Assembly (NCBI GenBank): GCA_020634515.1
Contig: JACKBL010000003.1
Coordinates: forward strand, 620,001-684,000
Length of the DNA stretch: 64,000 nt
Direction: 5' to 3'
From: Ardenticatenales bacterium
GTDB lineage: Bacteria > Chloroflexota > Anaerolineae > Promineifilales > Promineifilaceae
Part shown: in pieces, positions 42,538 through 51,301 of the stretch
Layout: every line of letters starts with the position of its first letter
Numbering within the stretch: the stretch's first letter is position 1
Notes under the pieces: model-generated
The model's input: the letters and a program-made list of their open reading frames with translations, nothing else
Database searches by the model: none
Told to the model about the DNA's origin: nothing
Made by a program: the position numbers and the translations under genes

Positions 42538-42605
42538 CGCATCGAAAAATAAATTACGGGTCCGCTGGATGCGCTTGAAGTGACCTTTCAACCGGCCAAA
42601 TGATA
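42538..42605. repeat. GCTTGAAGTGACC repeat (copy 1, interrupted by a MITE)
   Basis: CGCATCGAAAAATAAATTA, then GATGCGCTTGAAGTGACC and a C-rich tail. A related copy without the insertion is at 51428-51519. In this copy the shared tail (AGACGGTCAC) resumes only after the MITE at 42614-42716. Confidence 0.7.
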
Positions 42606-42613
42606 AGTGATTT

Positions 42614-42716
42614 GTAACTATTCACGTCTCCGAGAGATTGGACCAATTTTGTAGACATCAATAAGATTCAACCAGAGCAAATTGGTCCAATCTGGGCAGA
42701 TGACCTGTATAGTCAC
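42614..42716. mobile_element. MITE, GTAAC...GTCAC type with GATTGGACC core (copy 2)
   Basis: A 103-base twin of 25297-25399. Here the target duplication is perfect: AGTGATTT at 42606-42613 and 42717-42724. The related sequence at 51428-51519 lacks the element and so represents an empty site. Confidence 0.88.
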
Positions 42717-42742
42717 AGTGATTTTTAGACGGTCACCAAGAA

Positions 42743-44770
42743 TTAGTCCGTATTTTCGTCGATTTTTTGCAGCAGCAAGTGTCCGTGCTGCACCACCTGG
42801 CCCAACCAATCGGGCGGGACGACGGTGGTGGTGTCGTACTGCACGAGGATGGCGGGGCCGGTGAAGGTGTCGCCGGAGCGGAGGCGGGCGCGGTCGAGCA
42901 GGGGGGTTGGCGTGGGGCCGTTGGGGTGGAACCAGACTTGTTTGCGCCCCATGCGCGCCTCCTGGTGTTCGCGTTCGTTGGCGGGTGTGTGCCAGGTGGG
43001 GAGGGGGATGTCCGCGATGGCGGCCAGGCGGATGGTGACGATTTCCACGGCGGCTTCCGGTTGATGGTAGCCGTATCGCTGCTGGTGCGCCTGGTGAAAG
43101 GCCATCATCAGCGATGACGGATCGGACAGGTCGGCGGGAGCGGGCACGCTCAGTTCGTGCGACTGCCCGACGTAGCGCATGTCCAGGCGGCATTGCCGGG
43201 TGAGGTGGTCGGGGGAGTGTCCGGCGGCGCTCATGTCGGCCAGGGCGCGGCGGGAGAGGTCGTCGTAGGCGGCGGTGAGGAGGGTGGGCGGGTCATCGGC
43301 CTGGAGCTTGAGCATGATGGTTTGGGAGTAGTCTCTGGTGGGGGGGGCAACCAACATGCCCAGGGCGGAGAGGACACCGGGAAATGCCGGCACTAAAACC
43401 CGCGGAATCCCCAGACTATGCGCCAGATCACAGGCATGTAGCGGTCCCGCCCCCCCAAACGCCACCAGCGTAAAATGGCGCGGATCGTACCCCCGCTCCA
43501 CGGAAATGCGGCGGATCGCCCGCTCCATCGTCGCATTCGCCACTTGTAGCACGCCCCAGGCCGCCGCCTGCGCCGTCGGCGCGCGCATGGCCGTCGCCAA
43601 CCTCCGCAGCGCCTGCCGCGCCACATCCTCGCGCAACCGCATCGTCCCCCCCAGAAAATGAGCCGCGTCCAGCCGACCCAGAACCAGATTGGCGTCCGTG
43701 GTCGTTGCCTGGGGTGGCGCTTGCCCCGCCTGGCGGCCATAACACGCGGGACCGGGGTCCGCGCCCGCGCTTTGCGGTCCTACGTGCAGCGCCCCGCCCG
43801 CGTCCACGTAAGCCAGGCTGCCGCCGCCCGCGCCCACGGTGTGGATGTCGATGATGGGTAGGCGTAGGGGCATGCCGGCAATTTCCCCATGCGTCGTCGT
43901 AGGCAAGCGCGCCGGGCAAAGCGCCACATCCGTGCTGGTTCCCCCCATGTCAAACGTAATGATTTCCTGCAGCCCCACCTGAGCCGCCACGAAGCGCGCC
44001 CCCACCACGCCCCCCGCCGGCCCGGAGAGCACCGTGCGCGCCGCCTGCTTACCCGCCGTCTCCGCCTGGATAACGCCCCCGTTGCTTTGCATCACGGTGA
44101 GCGGACGGGGAGCCACGCCCGCCGCCAGCCGCTGCAAATAACGGCGCATCAGGGGCGCGACGTAGGCGTTGATCACGGTGGTGCTGGTGCGCTCATATTC
44201 ACGATATTCGGGCAGGATGTCGCTGGAGAGAGAAACGTTGGCGATGTGGGGCAGGCGGTCGGCGATGGCCTGGGCGATGGCCCGCTCGTGATCGGGGCGG
44301 AGGAAGGCGAAAAGGAGGCAGACGGCGACGGATTCGATTGGCTCCGCCGCCAGTTGGGCGAGCAGCGTTTCCAGCGCGGCGGGGTCGAGGGCGCGCAGGA
44401 TGTCGCCGGCGGCGGTGACGCGCTCGGCAACGGTGAAGCGCCAGCGTTGGGGGACGAGTGGCTCCGGTTTTTGCGGCACAAGGGCGTAAAGGTCGGGGCG
44501 ATTTTGCCGCCCGATGGACAGGATGTCGGCGAAGCCGGCGGTGGTGACGAGGGCGGTGGGCGCGCCGCGTCGTTCCAGGATAGCGTTGGTGGCGACGGTG
44601 CTGCCGTGGACAATGCCGGCATTTTCTCCCACCCCCATCCGCTCAATCCCCGCCAAAATCGCCCGTGACGGGTCCGTCGGCGTACTCAACTCCTTATGAA
44701 TGTGCAGCAGCCGCCCATCCCACCACACAAAATCCGTAAAAGTGCCACCCGTATCCACACCTGCGCGCAA
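42743..44770 (-). CDS. Hydantoinase A / 5-oxoprolinase-like ATPase subunit
   Basis: A 675-residue HyuA-type protein. RAGVDTGGTFTDFVWWDG opens the ATPase fold, VHGSTVATNAILERRG follows, then SGPAGGVVGARFVAAQ, ITFDMGGTSTDVAL and GAGGGSLAYVDAGGALHVGPQSAGADPGPACYG. These act with HyuB subunits in ATP-dependent opening of hydantoins, 5-oxoproline or related rings. No HyuB gene is adjacent or in the window. The start is taken as TTG 44770, six bases after GGAGG and giving the standard RAGVDTGG N-terminus; a GTG at 44800 is the alternative. Confidence 0.87.
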   Translation of the reverse strand: MRAGVDTGGTFTDFVWWDGRLLHIHKELSTPTDPSRAILAGIERMGVGENAGIVHGSTVATNAILERRGAPTALVTTAGFADILSIGRQNRPDLYALVPQKPEPLVPQRWRFTVAERVTAAGDILRALDPAALETLLAQLAAEPIESVAVCLLFAFLRPDHERAIAQAIADRLPHIANVSLSSDILPEYREYERTSTTVINAYVAPLMRRYLQRLAAGVAPRPLTVMQSNGGVIQAETAGKQAARTVLSGPAGGVVGARFVAAQVGLQEIITFDMGGTSTDVALCPARLPTTTHGEIAGMPLRLPIIDIHTVGAGGGSLAYVDAGGALHVGPQSAGADPGPACYGRQAGQAPPQATTTDANLVLGRLDAAHFLGGTMRLREDVARQALRRLATAMRAPTAQAAAWGVLQVANATMERAIRRISVERGYDPRHFTLVAFGGAGPLHACDLAHSLGIPRVLVPAFPGVLSALGMLVAPPTRDYSQTIMLKLQADDPPTLLTAAYDDLSRRALADMSAAGHSPDHLTRQCRLDMRYVGQSHELSVPAPADLSDPSSLMMAFHQAHQQRYGYHQPEAAVEIVTIRLAAIADIPLPTWHTPANEREHQEARMGRKQVWFHPNGPTPTPLLDRARLRSGDTFTGPAILVQYDTTTVVPPDWLGQVVQHGHLLLQKIDENTD

Positions 44771-44825
44771 CGTGAGCCTCCAGCCAGAGAATTTCGCCAC
44801 ATTCTACCATAATTTGGGCTACCCA

Positions 44826-44858
44826 AGATTGGTTCATTCTTCAAGAATGAACCAATCT
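44826..44858. repeat. GATTGGTTCATTC perfect hairpin
   Basis: A 33-base palindrome: AGATTGGTTCATTCTT, one C, AAGAATGAACCAATCT. It lies in the 145-base gap between the divergent hyuA-like and permease genes. Near-identical hairpins are at 61316-61348 and 63311-63343. Confidence 0.8.
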
Positions 44859-44915
44859 CTAAAACCATGCCCGCGCATCTTGACGCTGATTCATTTTCGT
44901 GAGACAGTTGGCTTC

Positions 44916-45980
44916 ATGGATACGAGTGAGCCATACAACCACGCCACGCCCCAGGCAAAGCCGCCACGGGAAATTCCCACATCGCGCCGTCCGCTGGTTT
45001 TTGCCATCGGCATACTCCTCCTCATCCTGGCCACCTACGCCCTCACCAACTGGACGCCCCCCGCCATCAGCAGCCGCTTTCGCACCTTCGTCACCATCTT
45101 CCTCGGCATCCTGGTGGAAGCCCTGCCCTTTCTCCTGGCCGGTTCCATCGTCTCCGGCCTGATAGAAGTGTACGTGGATCGCGGCGCCTTTGATCGTTTC
45201 CTGCCCCGCCGCCCTATCCCCGCCGCCTTCGTCGGCGCGCTGCTCGGCTTTGCCTTCCCCGTCTGCGAGTGTGGCGTGGTCCCCGTCACGCGCCGCCTCT
45301 ATCAGAAAGGCATGCCCCTCTCCGTGGGCATCGCCTTTCTCCTGGCCGCGCCCGTGGTCAATCCCGTCGTCCTCATCAGCACCTACGCCGCCTTCGGCTG
45401 GGGACCTGTTTTCTTCGGGCGCGTCGGCTTCAGCATCTTGATCGCCTTTGCCATTGGCCTCCTGTTCACCTTCGCCAAACCGGACGAAATCCTGCGGCCC
45501 GATGAAGCCCGCCTCTGCGCGCCGGACCATGAGCATGATCACGACCATGATCACGGCCACGGCCATGCGCGTCGCTCCATCTGGCAGGCGCTCAGCGTCG
45601 GTGGGGACGACTTCCTGGACATGGCTCGCTACCTGATCATGGGTTCCGCGTTGGCTGCCGCGATGCAAACGCTCGTGCCCCAGGCCACCCTGCTGGCGTT
45701 GGGGCGCGGCCCCGTCATTTCCGTCGTCACCCTCATGCTGCTGGCCTTCGTCCTGTCCGTCTGCTCCACTGTGGACGCCTTCCTGGCCCTCTCCTTCGTC
45801 AGCACCTTCACCACCGGCTCCATCCTCAGCTTCCTTGTCTTTGGCCCCATGGTGGACATCAAAAGCTCGCTCATGTTCCTCGGCGTCTTCCGGCGACGCA
45901 CCGTTCTCTACCTCATCCTGCTGCCGCTCTGTTTCGCCCTCGTCCTGGGCATTTTCGTCAACCTGAACCTCGGCTGGTAG
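44916..45980 (+). CDS. UPF0718/DUF318-family permease
   Basis: A 354-residue protein with eight or nine transmembrane helices. GFAFPVCECGVVPVTRRLYQKGMPLSVGIAFLLAAPVVNPVVL carries the conserved CECG and P-V-N-P motifs of the DUF318 (YcgR/ArsP-like) permease family; a second pseudo-repeat follows SIWQALSVGGDDFLDMARYLIMG. The loop between the halves is His-rich (HEHDHDHDHGHGH). It is followed by its usual partner, a TIGR03943 protein. A metal or organo-metalloid substrate is inferred. Confidence 0.85.
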   Translation: MDTSEPYNHATPQAKPPREIPTSRRPLVFAIGILLLILATYALTNWTPPAISSRFRTFVTIFLGILVEALPFLLAGSIVSGLIEVYVDRGAFDRFLPRRPIPAAFVGALLGFAFPVCECGVVPVTRRLYQKGMPLSVGIAFLLAAPVVNPVVLISTYAAFGWGPVFFGRVGFSILIAFAIGLLFTFAKPDEILRPDEARLCAPDHEHDHDHDHGHGHARRSIWQALSVGGDDFLDMARYLIMGSALAAAMQTLVPQATLLALGRGPVISVVTLMLLAFVLSVCSTVDAFLALSFVSTFTTGSILSFLVFGPMVDIKSSLMFLGVFRRRTVLYLILLPLCFALVLGIFVNLNLGW

Positions 45981-45989
45981 GCAACCTGT

Positions 45990-46020
45990 CTTCGCGGAAG
46001 CTGTTCGAGCTTCCGGGAAG
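45990..46020. repeat. Short CTTCCGGGAAG inverted pair
   Basis: CTTCGCGGAAG and CTTCCGGGAAG are separated by nine bases between the permease and TIGR03943 genes, a minimal member of the CTTCCCGGAAG family. Confidence 0.6.
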
Positions 46021-46034
46021 GGTTTTACTTTACC

Positions 46035-46766
46035 ATGACCCGCATTCTCAAATCCCTCCTCCTCGTCGCCCTCGGTCTCTACCTCTACACACGGCTGACC
46101 ACGGGCGTCATTGAGTTCTACATCCATCCGCGCTTCATCTCGTTGGTGCTACTGGCATCCGTCGGGTTGTTGATTGTGGCCGCCAGCTTTTTCCTGCGCC
46201 AACCGCCCGACGACGGCCACGATCACGATCACGAAGGGCACACGCACGGCTCTTTGTCCTGGCTGGGGCTTTTCGTGGTGGCCGTGCCCGTCGTCTTGGG
46301 GCTGCTGGTTCCGCCGCAACCGTTGGGGGCGGCGGCGGTGGGCAATCGGGAGGTGCAGGTCGGCAGCCTGAATTCCATTGCGCCGCCGCGCGGCGATGAC
46401 CGCATGGGGCTGGTTGCCGGGGAGCGCAACATCCTTGACTGGCTCACCGATTTCCAGCGTAACCCGGATGACACCGCTTTCAATGGGATGGAGGCCAATC
46501 TCACCGGTTTTTTGTATCGGGATGAGCGGTTTGCGGCGGATGAGTTTATGCTGGCGCGGTTCGTGGTGAGCTGCTGTGTGGCGGATGCCTCCCCCATTGG
46601 CGTGATTGTGCGCACCGCGGATGCGGCGGCGTATGCGGATGACCAATGGCTGCAAGTGAAGGGGGCATTTCAGGTGGGGACGTTTATCAATGCGCAGATG
46701 CCGATCCTCATGGCGGAGGAGATCACGCCGATTGAGCAGCCAAAACAGCCGTACCTGTATCCGTGA
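46035..46766 (+). CDS. TIGR03943/UPF0703 (YcgQ-like) membrane protein
   Basis: A 243-residue protein with two N-terminal transmembrane helices, a His-rich loop (DGHDHDHEGHTHG), a third helix (LGLFVVAVPVVLGLLVPP) and an extracytoplasmic domain with FVVSCCVADASPIGVIVR. That paired-Cys motif is typical of the DUF1980 family, which is encoded next to UPF0718 permeases. The stop overlaps the GTG start of the next gene. Confidence 0.85.
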   Translation: MTRILKSLLLVALGLYLYTRLTTGVIEFYIHPRFISLVLLASVGLLIVAASFFLRQPPDDGHDHDHEGHTHGSLSWLGLFVVAVPVVLGLLVPPQPLGAAAVGNREVQVGSLNSIAPPRGDDRMGLVAGERNILDWLTDFQRNPDDTAFNGMEANLTGFLYRDERFAADEFMLARFVVSCCVADASPIGVIVRTADAAAYADDQWLQVKGAFQVGTFINAQMPILMAEEITPIEQPKQPYLYP

Positions 46767-48139
46767 GCCGGTCCCCGATAGGAAGTCATTTGCATTTGAG
46801 TCGTTTTGATCGTCTGGCGTGGTTGGTGATAGCGGGTTCGTTGGCGCTGGCGGGGCTGCTGGCGTGGCGTGGGGACCGCGTGGGGGCGCGGGTGGCGGCG
46901 TTTGTTCCTGAATTGGACGCTGCCGGCATTTCCACGGAAACCACCCTGCGCCTCACCTTCGCCCAACCCATGAATACCACCGACACCCCTGCCCTTACCC
47001 TGCAGCCCGCCGCGCCCGGAGAAACCACATGGGACGGCAGCACCCTCATCTTCACTCCCGCCGCCCCGCTACAACCCGACACCCTATACACTGTCACCCT
47101 GCCCCCTCTCCGTTCCCAACAGGGTCAGCGCCTGCTGCGTGTCCCCACCTGGCAATTCCACACCCGCCCGCCGCACATCCTCTTCCTCTCGCCGGATGCC
47201 CAGGGGCAGCAACAACTGTTCGTGACGGCGCTGGACGGGCAGCCGCCCCGACCGCTGACGCAGGGAACGGATGAGGTTGTCGATTTTGTGGTCTCGCCAG
47301 ATGCCGGCATCATCGCCTACAGCCTCAGCCAACCGGATGGTCGCGCCAATTTGTGGTTCATACCCGCCCTCGGAGGCGACAGCCGGCAGCTAGTAGACTG
47401 CGCCGGCGACGTATGCAGCGCGCCCACCTGGACGCCCGATGGCCGCCGCCTCATCTACGAGCGACGCGCCCGCGGTCTCGCCGGCGCGCCCCCCGGCCCG
47501 CCCCGCCTCTGGTGGGTAGACCTGGCTTCTGGCGAGACCGTTCCCGTCTTCCAGGACAGCCAACTGCTGGGCATGAATCCACGCATTTCGCCCGATGGCC
47601 GTTGGTTGAGCTTCAACGTCCCTTTCAGCCAGGAAGTGCAGGCGTATAATCTGGAGACGGGGCAAAGCGTCTTCGCCCCCAGCCAGACGGGCGAAGTCGC
47701 TGCCTGGAGTCCCGACAGCCGCCGTCTGCTGCTGACGGACGTGCAAATCCAGGGAGAGGCATTCGCCATCAACCTGTTCAGCGCCGATGTGTACAGCCAT
47801 ACCGTGATCAACCTCAGCGCCGAACTGAACGTGAATGACGGCTTCCCCGCCTGGTCGCCGGACGGCGCGTGGATTGCCTTCAACCGCAAGCTGGCGCGCG
47901 CGCCCATGGGCAAGCAGTTGTGGCTGGCGCGAGCCGACGGCAGCGAGGCCAAGCCGTTAACCCAGGACGCGGACGTGAATCATGGGCCGCCGCGTTGGTC
48001 GCCTGATGCCCGCTCTCTGCTGTTTCAGCGCTATATCCTCACCAGCCAGGGCGAGCCGGGCATCTGGCTGCTGAATGTGCAAACCGGCGCGCAACGGGAA
48101 ATCGCCCGCGTGGGCAGCCAGCCCGCCTGGCTGCCCTGA
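46763..48139 (+). CDS. Membrane-anchored Ig-like plus PD40 beta-propeller protein (paralogue 1)
   Basis: A 458-residue protein. An N-terminal transmembrane anchor (LAWLVIAGSLALAGLLAW) leads to a Big_5-type Ig-like domain (LRLTFAQPMNTTDTPALT, PLQPDTLYTVTLPPLRS). The rest is a TolB-like beta-propeller with repeats such as APTWTPDGRRLIYE, NPRISPDGRWLSF, VAAWSPDSRRLLL and FPAWSPDGAWIAF. It probably senses or scaffolds extracellular ligands. GTG start overlaps the preceding stop (GTGA), so it is in the permease operon. Confidence 0.8.
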   Translation: MSRSPIGSHLHLSRFDRLAWLVIAGSLALAGLLAWRGDRVGARVAAFVPELDAAGISTETTLRLTFAQPMNTTDTPALTLQPAAPGETTWDGSTLIFTPAAPLQPDTLYTVTLPPLRSQQGQRLLRVPTWQFHTRPPHILFLSPDAQGQQQLFVTALDGQPPRPLTQGTDEVVDFVVSPDAGIIAYSLSQPDGRANLWFIPALGGDSRQLVDCAGDVCSAPTWTPDGRRLIYERRARGLAGAPPGPPRLWWVDLASGETVPVFQDSQLLGMNPRISPDGRWLSFNVPFSQEVQAYNLETGQSVFAPSQTGEVAAWSPDSRRLLLTDVQIQGEAFAINLFSADVYSHTVINLSAELNVNDGFPAWSPDGAWIAFNRKLARAPMGKQLWLARADGSEAKPLTQDADVNHGPPRWSPDARSLLFQRYILTSQGEPGIWLLNVQTGAQREIARVGSQPAWLP

Positions 48140-48183
48140 GCAACAGTCAACGGATAACAGTCAACGGATAACGGAAAACGAAA

Positions 48184-49563
48184 ATGTTGCGTGTACGACG
48201 ATTTCCTCTTTCATTGAGCCGTTTTGATCGCCTGGTTTGGGCGACGATGGTGGGGCTGTTGCTCCTGGCGGGCTTCATGGCCTTGCGCGGGGATCGGGTG
48301 GGGGCGCGGGTGGTGGACGTATTCCCGGTGGATGGGAGCCGCGCGGTTTCCACGCGGGCGGGCCTGCGCGTGACCTTCGCGCAGGAAATGGAGGCGGCGG
48401 ACGTGTCCGTGACGGTGGTCCCCGACGTAGAAGCGGCGGTGTCCTGGGATGGGCGCGCGCTCCTGGTTCAGCCCACCGCGCCATTAGCCCCAGACACGAC
48501 GTACAGCGTGAGCGTGCCGGCAGGATTGCGAAGCCAGCGTGGACAATTACTGCTGCGTCCCCTCACCTGGGAATTCCACACAGCCACGCCGCGTCTCCTC
48601 TACCTGGGCTGGGATCGCTCCGATGTCAGCCAACTATTTCTGGTGTCGCCCACAGGCGGCGAGCCGGAGGCGTTGACGCGGGGAAAAGAGAACGTGGTGG
48701 ATTACGCGCTCTCCCCGGATGGAACCACCGTGCTTTACAGCGTGGCCGCGCCGGGAGCCGCCAGCAGCGAAATGTGGCTGGTGGGCACGGATGGACGGGG
48801 CGCGCGCCGCCTGCTACGCTGCGACGATGGCCTGTGCCACCGGCCTACGTGGTCGCCCGACGGCAAGCGGCTGCTTTATGAACGGCGCAACATTGACGCG
48901 ACGACGCAGCAAACGGGGCCGCCGCGCCTGTGGTGGCTCGATGTGGCTTCCGGGCAAACGCTTCCTGTGTTCAGTGACAGCCAGTGGTTGGGATTGGGCG
49001 CGACGTTTTCCGCCGATGGCCGCTGGATCGGCTACGTGGCGCCACAATCGCAAGAGGTGCAGCTTTATAATCTGGATTCAGGGGAGACACGCTTGTTGCC
49101 CAGCGAGACGGGGCAGTCGCCCGTCTGGAATCCGACCACGCCCACGCTGGTGTTTACGGCTTATGCGACCACGATTGAGGGCTTTTCCGTGCATCTTTTT
49201 TATGCGGATTTGAGCGACGCGGCTCCGGTGGATTTGAGCGGCGCGGCGGCGGTGGAGGATGATGGGCCGGTGTGGTCGCCGGATGGGGCGTGGATTGCGT
49301 TTGGGCGGCAGCAGGCGGGGACGACGATGGGGAAGCAGTTGTGGGTGATGCGGGCGGATGGGCGCGAGGCGCGGGCGTTGACGGTTGATCCTGCGGCGTA
49401 TTATGTTTTGCCGGCATGGTCCCCCGACGGGCGCGCATTGGCCTTTCAAAGATATGCCCTGGCCGAAGCCAATGCGCGCCCGGAAATTTGGGTGGTGGAT
49501 GTGGCGGGCGGCGCGCCGCGCCAGGTCGTCGCCGCCGGGCAACAACCTACCTGGGTTCCGTAA
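48184..49563 (+). CDS. Membrane-anchored Ig-like plus PD40 beta-propeller protein (paralogue 2)
   Basis: A 459-residue paralogue of the preceding gene along its whole length: LSRFDRLVWATMVGLLLLAG anchor, GDRVGARV, LRVTFAQEMEAADVSVTV, LAPDTTYSVSVPAGLRSQRGQLLLRPLTWEFHT, then propeller blades RPTWSPDGKRLLYERR, GPVWSPDGAWIAFGRQ and LPAWSPDGRALAFQRY. The tandem arrangement and near-equal lengths indicate duplication, now strongly diverged. Short AGTCAACGGATAAC repeats occupy the 44-base gap between them. Confidence 0.8.
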   Translation: MLRVRRFPLSLSRFDRLVWATMVGLLLLAGFMALRGDRVGARVVDVFPVDGSRAVSTRAGLRVTFAQEMEAADVSVTVVPDVEAAVSWDGRALLVQPTAPLAPDTTYSVSVPAGLRSQRGQLLLRPLTWEFHTATPRLLYLGWDRSDVSQLFLVSPTGGEPEALTRGKENVVDYALSPDGTTVLYSVAAPGAASSEMWLVGTDGRGARRLLRCDDGLCHRPTWSPDGKRLLYERRNIDATTQQTGPPRLWWLDVASGQTLPVFSDSQWLGLGATFSADGRWIGYVAPQSQEVQLYNLDSGETRLLPSETGQSPVWNPTTPTLVFTAYATTIEGFSVHLFYADLSDAAPVDLSGAAAVEDDGPVWSPDGAWIAFGRQQAGTTMGKQLWVMRADGREARALTVDPAAYYVLPAWSPDGRALAFQRYALAEANARPEIWVVDVAGGAPRQVVAAGQQPTWVP

Positions 49564-49607
49564 AGGCGTTAACCCGCAGCTACCTGATGGGTGTCGTCAA
49601 AAAAAGG

Positions 49608-49647
49608 TCCCTGAATTAAAACGTGAGAATTCCGGTGATTTCAGGGA
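49608..49647. terminator. Bidirectional terminator
   Basis: TCCCTGAA (49608-49615) pairs with TTCAGGGA (49640-49647). GGTTTTTTCG follows on the plus strand, and a T7 run follows on the minus strand, so the hairpin can end both the propeller gene and the convergent pfaD-like gene. Confidence 0.75.
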
Positions 49648-49672
49648 GTCGGTTTTTTCGCTCATGGGGCGA

Positions 49673-51301
49673 TTAGGCAAAGGGAGTGGGGATGTATTGG
49701 CGGTAGAATGCCGGCATCATCACACCCCCCAACCCCGCCTGATGCAACCGATACAAATAAGCCGCGCCCAACATAATGTGCTGGGCCACCTCCACCGCGC
49801 GCCGATTCTCCGGCGGCTCCAGGTACGAACCACGCACCCAATCATTAAACGAACCCATCGCCGGACCGCACCAGATTTGATAATCATACGTGCGATCAGG
49901 CACACCCGTGTTCGACCAGCGCGACGACAGCCCCAGATACCAGCGGAAAACCAGCGCCATCTTCCGCTTCGGGTCCCGATTCGCCTTTTCCAATTGGGAC
50001 GGATCCCGCTTCTGAAAAAACGCCGCCGTATCCGCCCACACGTCATCCAGATTGCGCTGGAAAATCTGTGACTCCAACTGCTGCCGCTCCGCCGCCGGAA
50101 TCGCCTCAATTGAATCGTAAGCACGATACACGCTGTACAACTTCTGCGCCCGCATCGGGAAAAACGTCCCCTTCTTCAACACCTGCACCTGCACCCCCAT
50201 CTCGAACATATCCGCCGCCGGAGCCATCGCCACATCCGGCACAGCCGCCTGCGCCAACAACGCCTTCGTATGCGGCGACACACCCGCCTCCAGGCAAGAC
50301 TGATTGACCGAACCCGTGACCACGTAAGAAGCGCCCATCATGAACGCCGCCAGCGCCGCCGTCGGGGTGCCAATGCCCCCCGCCGCCCCGATGCGCGTCT
50401 GGTAGGCGGATTGGCTCTGGATTTCGTCGCGCAGGAGGGTAATTGAGGGGAACAGGCAGACGAGCGATTGGTTGTCCGTATGGCCGCCGGAGTCCGCCTC
50501 CACGGTGATGTCGTCCGCCATGGGCACATGCTCCGCCAGCGACGCTTGCTGCTGCGTGATCAAGCCCGCCGAGACGAGTTGGTTCAGCAGGCGCGGCGGG
50601 GCCGGCTTCAGGAACTTTTCCGCTACCTCGCGGCGGGAAATTTTGGCGATGATTTTGTTCCGAACCGTGATATACCCTTCGGGCGCGACACCCAGACCGG
50701 CCACGCGGTAGTAAACCACATTGGGCGTCAGGTCCATAAAGGCCGAGGCTTCTACCGTGGCAACGTTGTGCCGCAAGTACAGGTCAACCGCGGCCCGTTC
50801 AATGTCTTCTTCCTGCGGGCTGTGGATCAGATTGAAGGCGTAGGGGCCGCCGGGGAGGGCCTGCTGGATAGACTGGATGGCCTGTTCCACGCGGTCCGGC
50901 ATCAGGCCCGCGGCACCAAATGAGCCGAGGAAGCCGGCCTGCCCCATGGCGATGACCAACGCTTCGGAAGCGATGCCGTTGGCCATGGCGCCGGTGGCAT
51001 AGGCGTACTGCACCTGGTGAAAGGCGCGGAAGAAGGGGTCGCCCAACTGATAGACGGGCATGGGCGCGAGTACGGTCAGTCCCTCAATGCCGGAGGGCGC
51101 GGCGGAAGCGGATTGAAAATATCCCTCGCGGGTGACGCCGATGCGCCCATACTGGTCACGCACCACGTAGCAGGGTGTGTTCACGTCCAGCAAGGTTGCC
51201 TTGATGGCAACGGGGTCGAAAGCAATGGAGTTTGCGGAGCCATGCCAGGAGTAGGCGGAAGCTGCGCCAAAATAGCGCAGGCCATTGTCATTTTGCGTCA
51301 T
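49673..51301 (-). CDS. PfaD-type enoyl reductase (PUFA/polyketide synthase family)
   Basis: A 542-residue FMN-dependent TIM-barrel enoyl reductase of the PfaD/2-nitropropane-dioxygenase group. Typical segments are GMGQAGFLGSFGAAGL-like (AMGQAGFLGSFGAAGL), FNLIHSPQEEDIE, VEADSGGHTDNQSLVCLFP, RIGAAGGIGTPTAALAAFMMGASYVVTGSVNQ and DMFEMGVQVQVLKKGTFFPMRA. PfaD normally works in trans with PfaABC or trans-AT polyketide synthases; none is in the window. AGAGGA lies upstream of the ATG. Confidence 0.92.
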   Translation of the reverse strand: MTQNDNGLRYFGAASAYSWHGSANSIAFDPVAIKATLLDVNTPCYVVRDQYGRIGVTREGYFQSASAAPSGIEGLTVLAPMPVYQLGDPFFRAFHQVQYAYATGAMANGIASEALVIAMGQAGFLGSFGAAGLMPDRVEQAIQSIQQALPGGPYAFNLIHSPQEEDIERAAVDLYLRHNVATVEASAFMDLTPNVVYYRVAGLGVAPEGYITVRNKIIAKISRREVAEKFLKPAPPRLLNQLVSAGLITQQQASLAEHVPMADDITVEADSGGHTDNQSLVCLFPSITLLRDEIQSQSAYQTRIGAAGGIGTPTAALAAFMMGASYVVTGSVNQSCLEAGVSPHTKALLAQAAVPDVAMAPAADMFEMGVQVQVLKKGTFFPMRAQKLYSVYRAYDSIEAIPAAERQQLESQIFQRNLDDVWADTAAFFQKRDPSQLEKANRDPKRKMALVFRWYLGLSSRWSNTGVPDRTYDYQIWCGPAMGSFNDWVRGSYLEPPENRRAVEVAQHIMLGAAYLYRLHQAGLGGVMMPAFYRQYIPTPFA

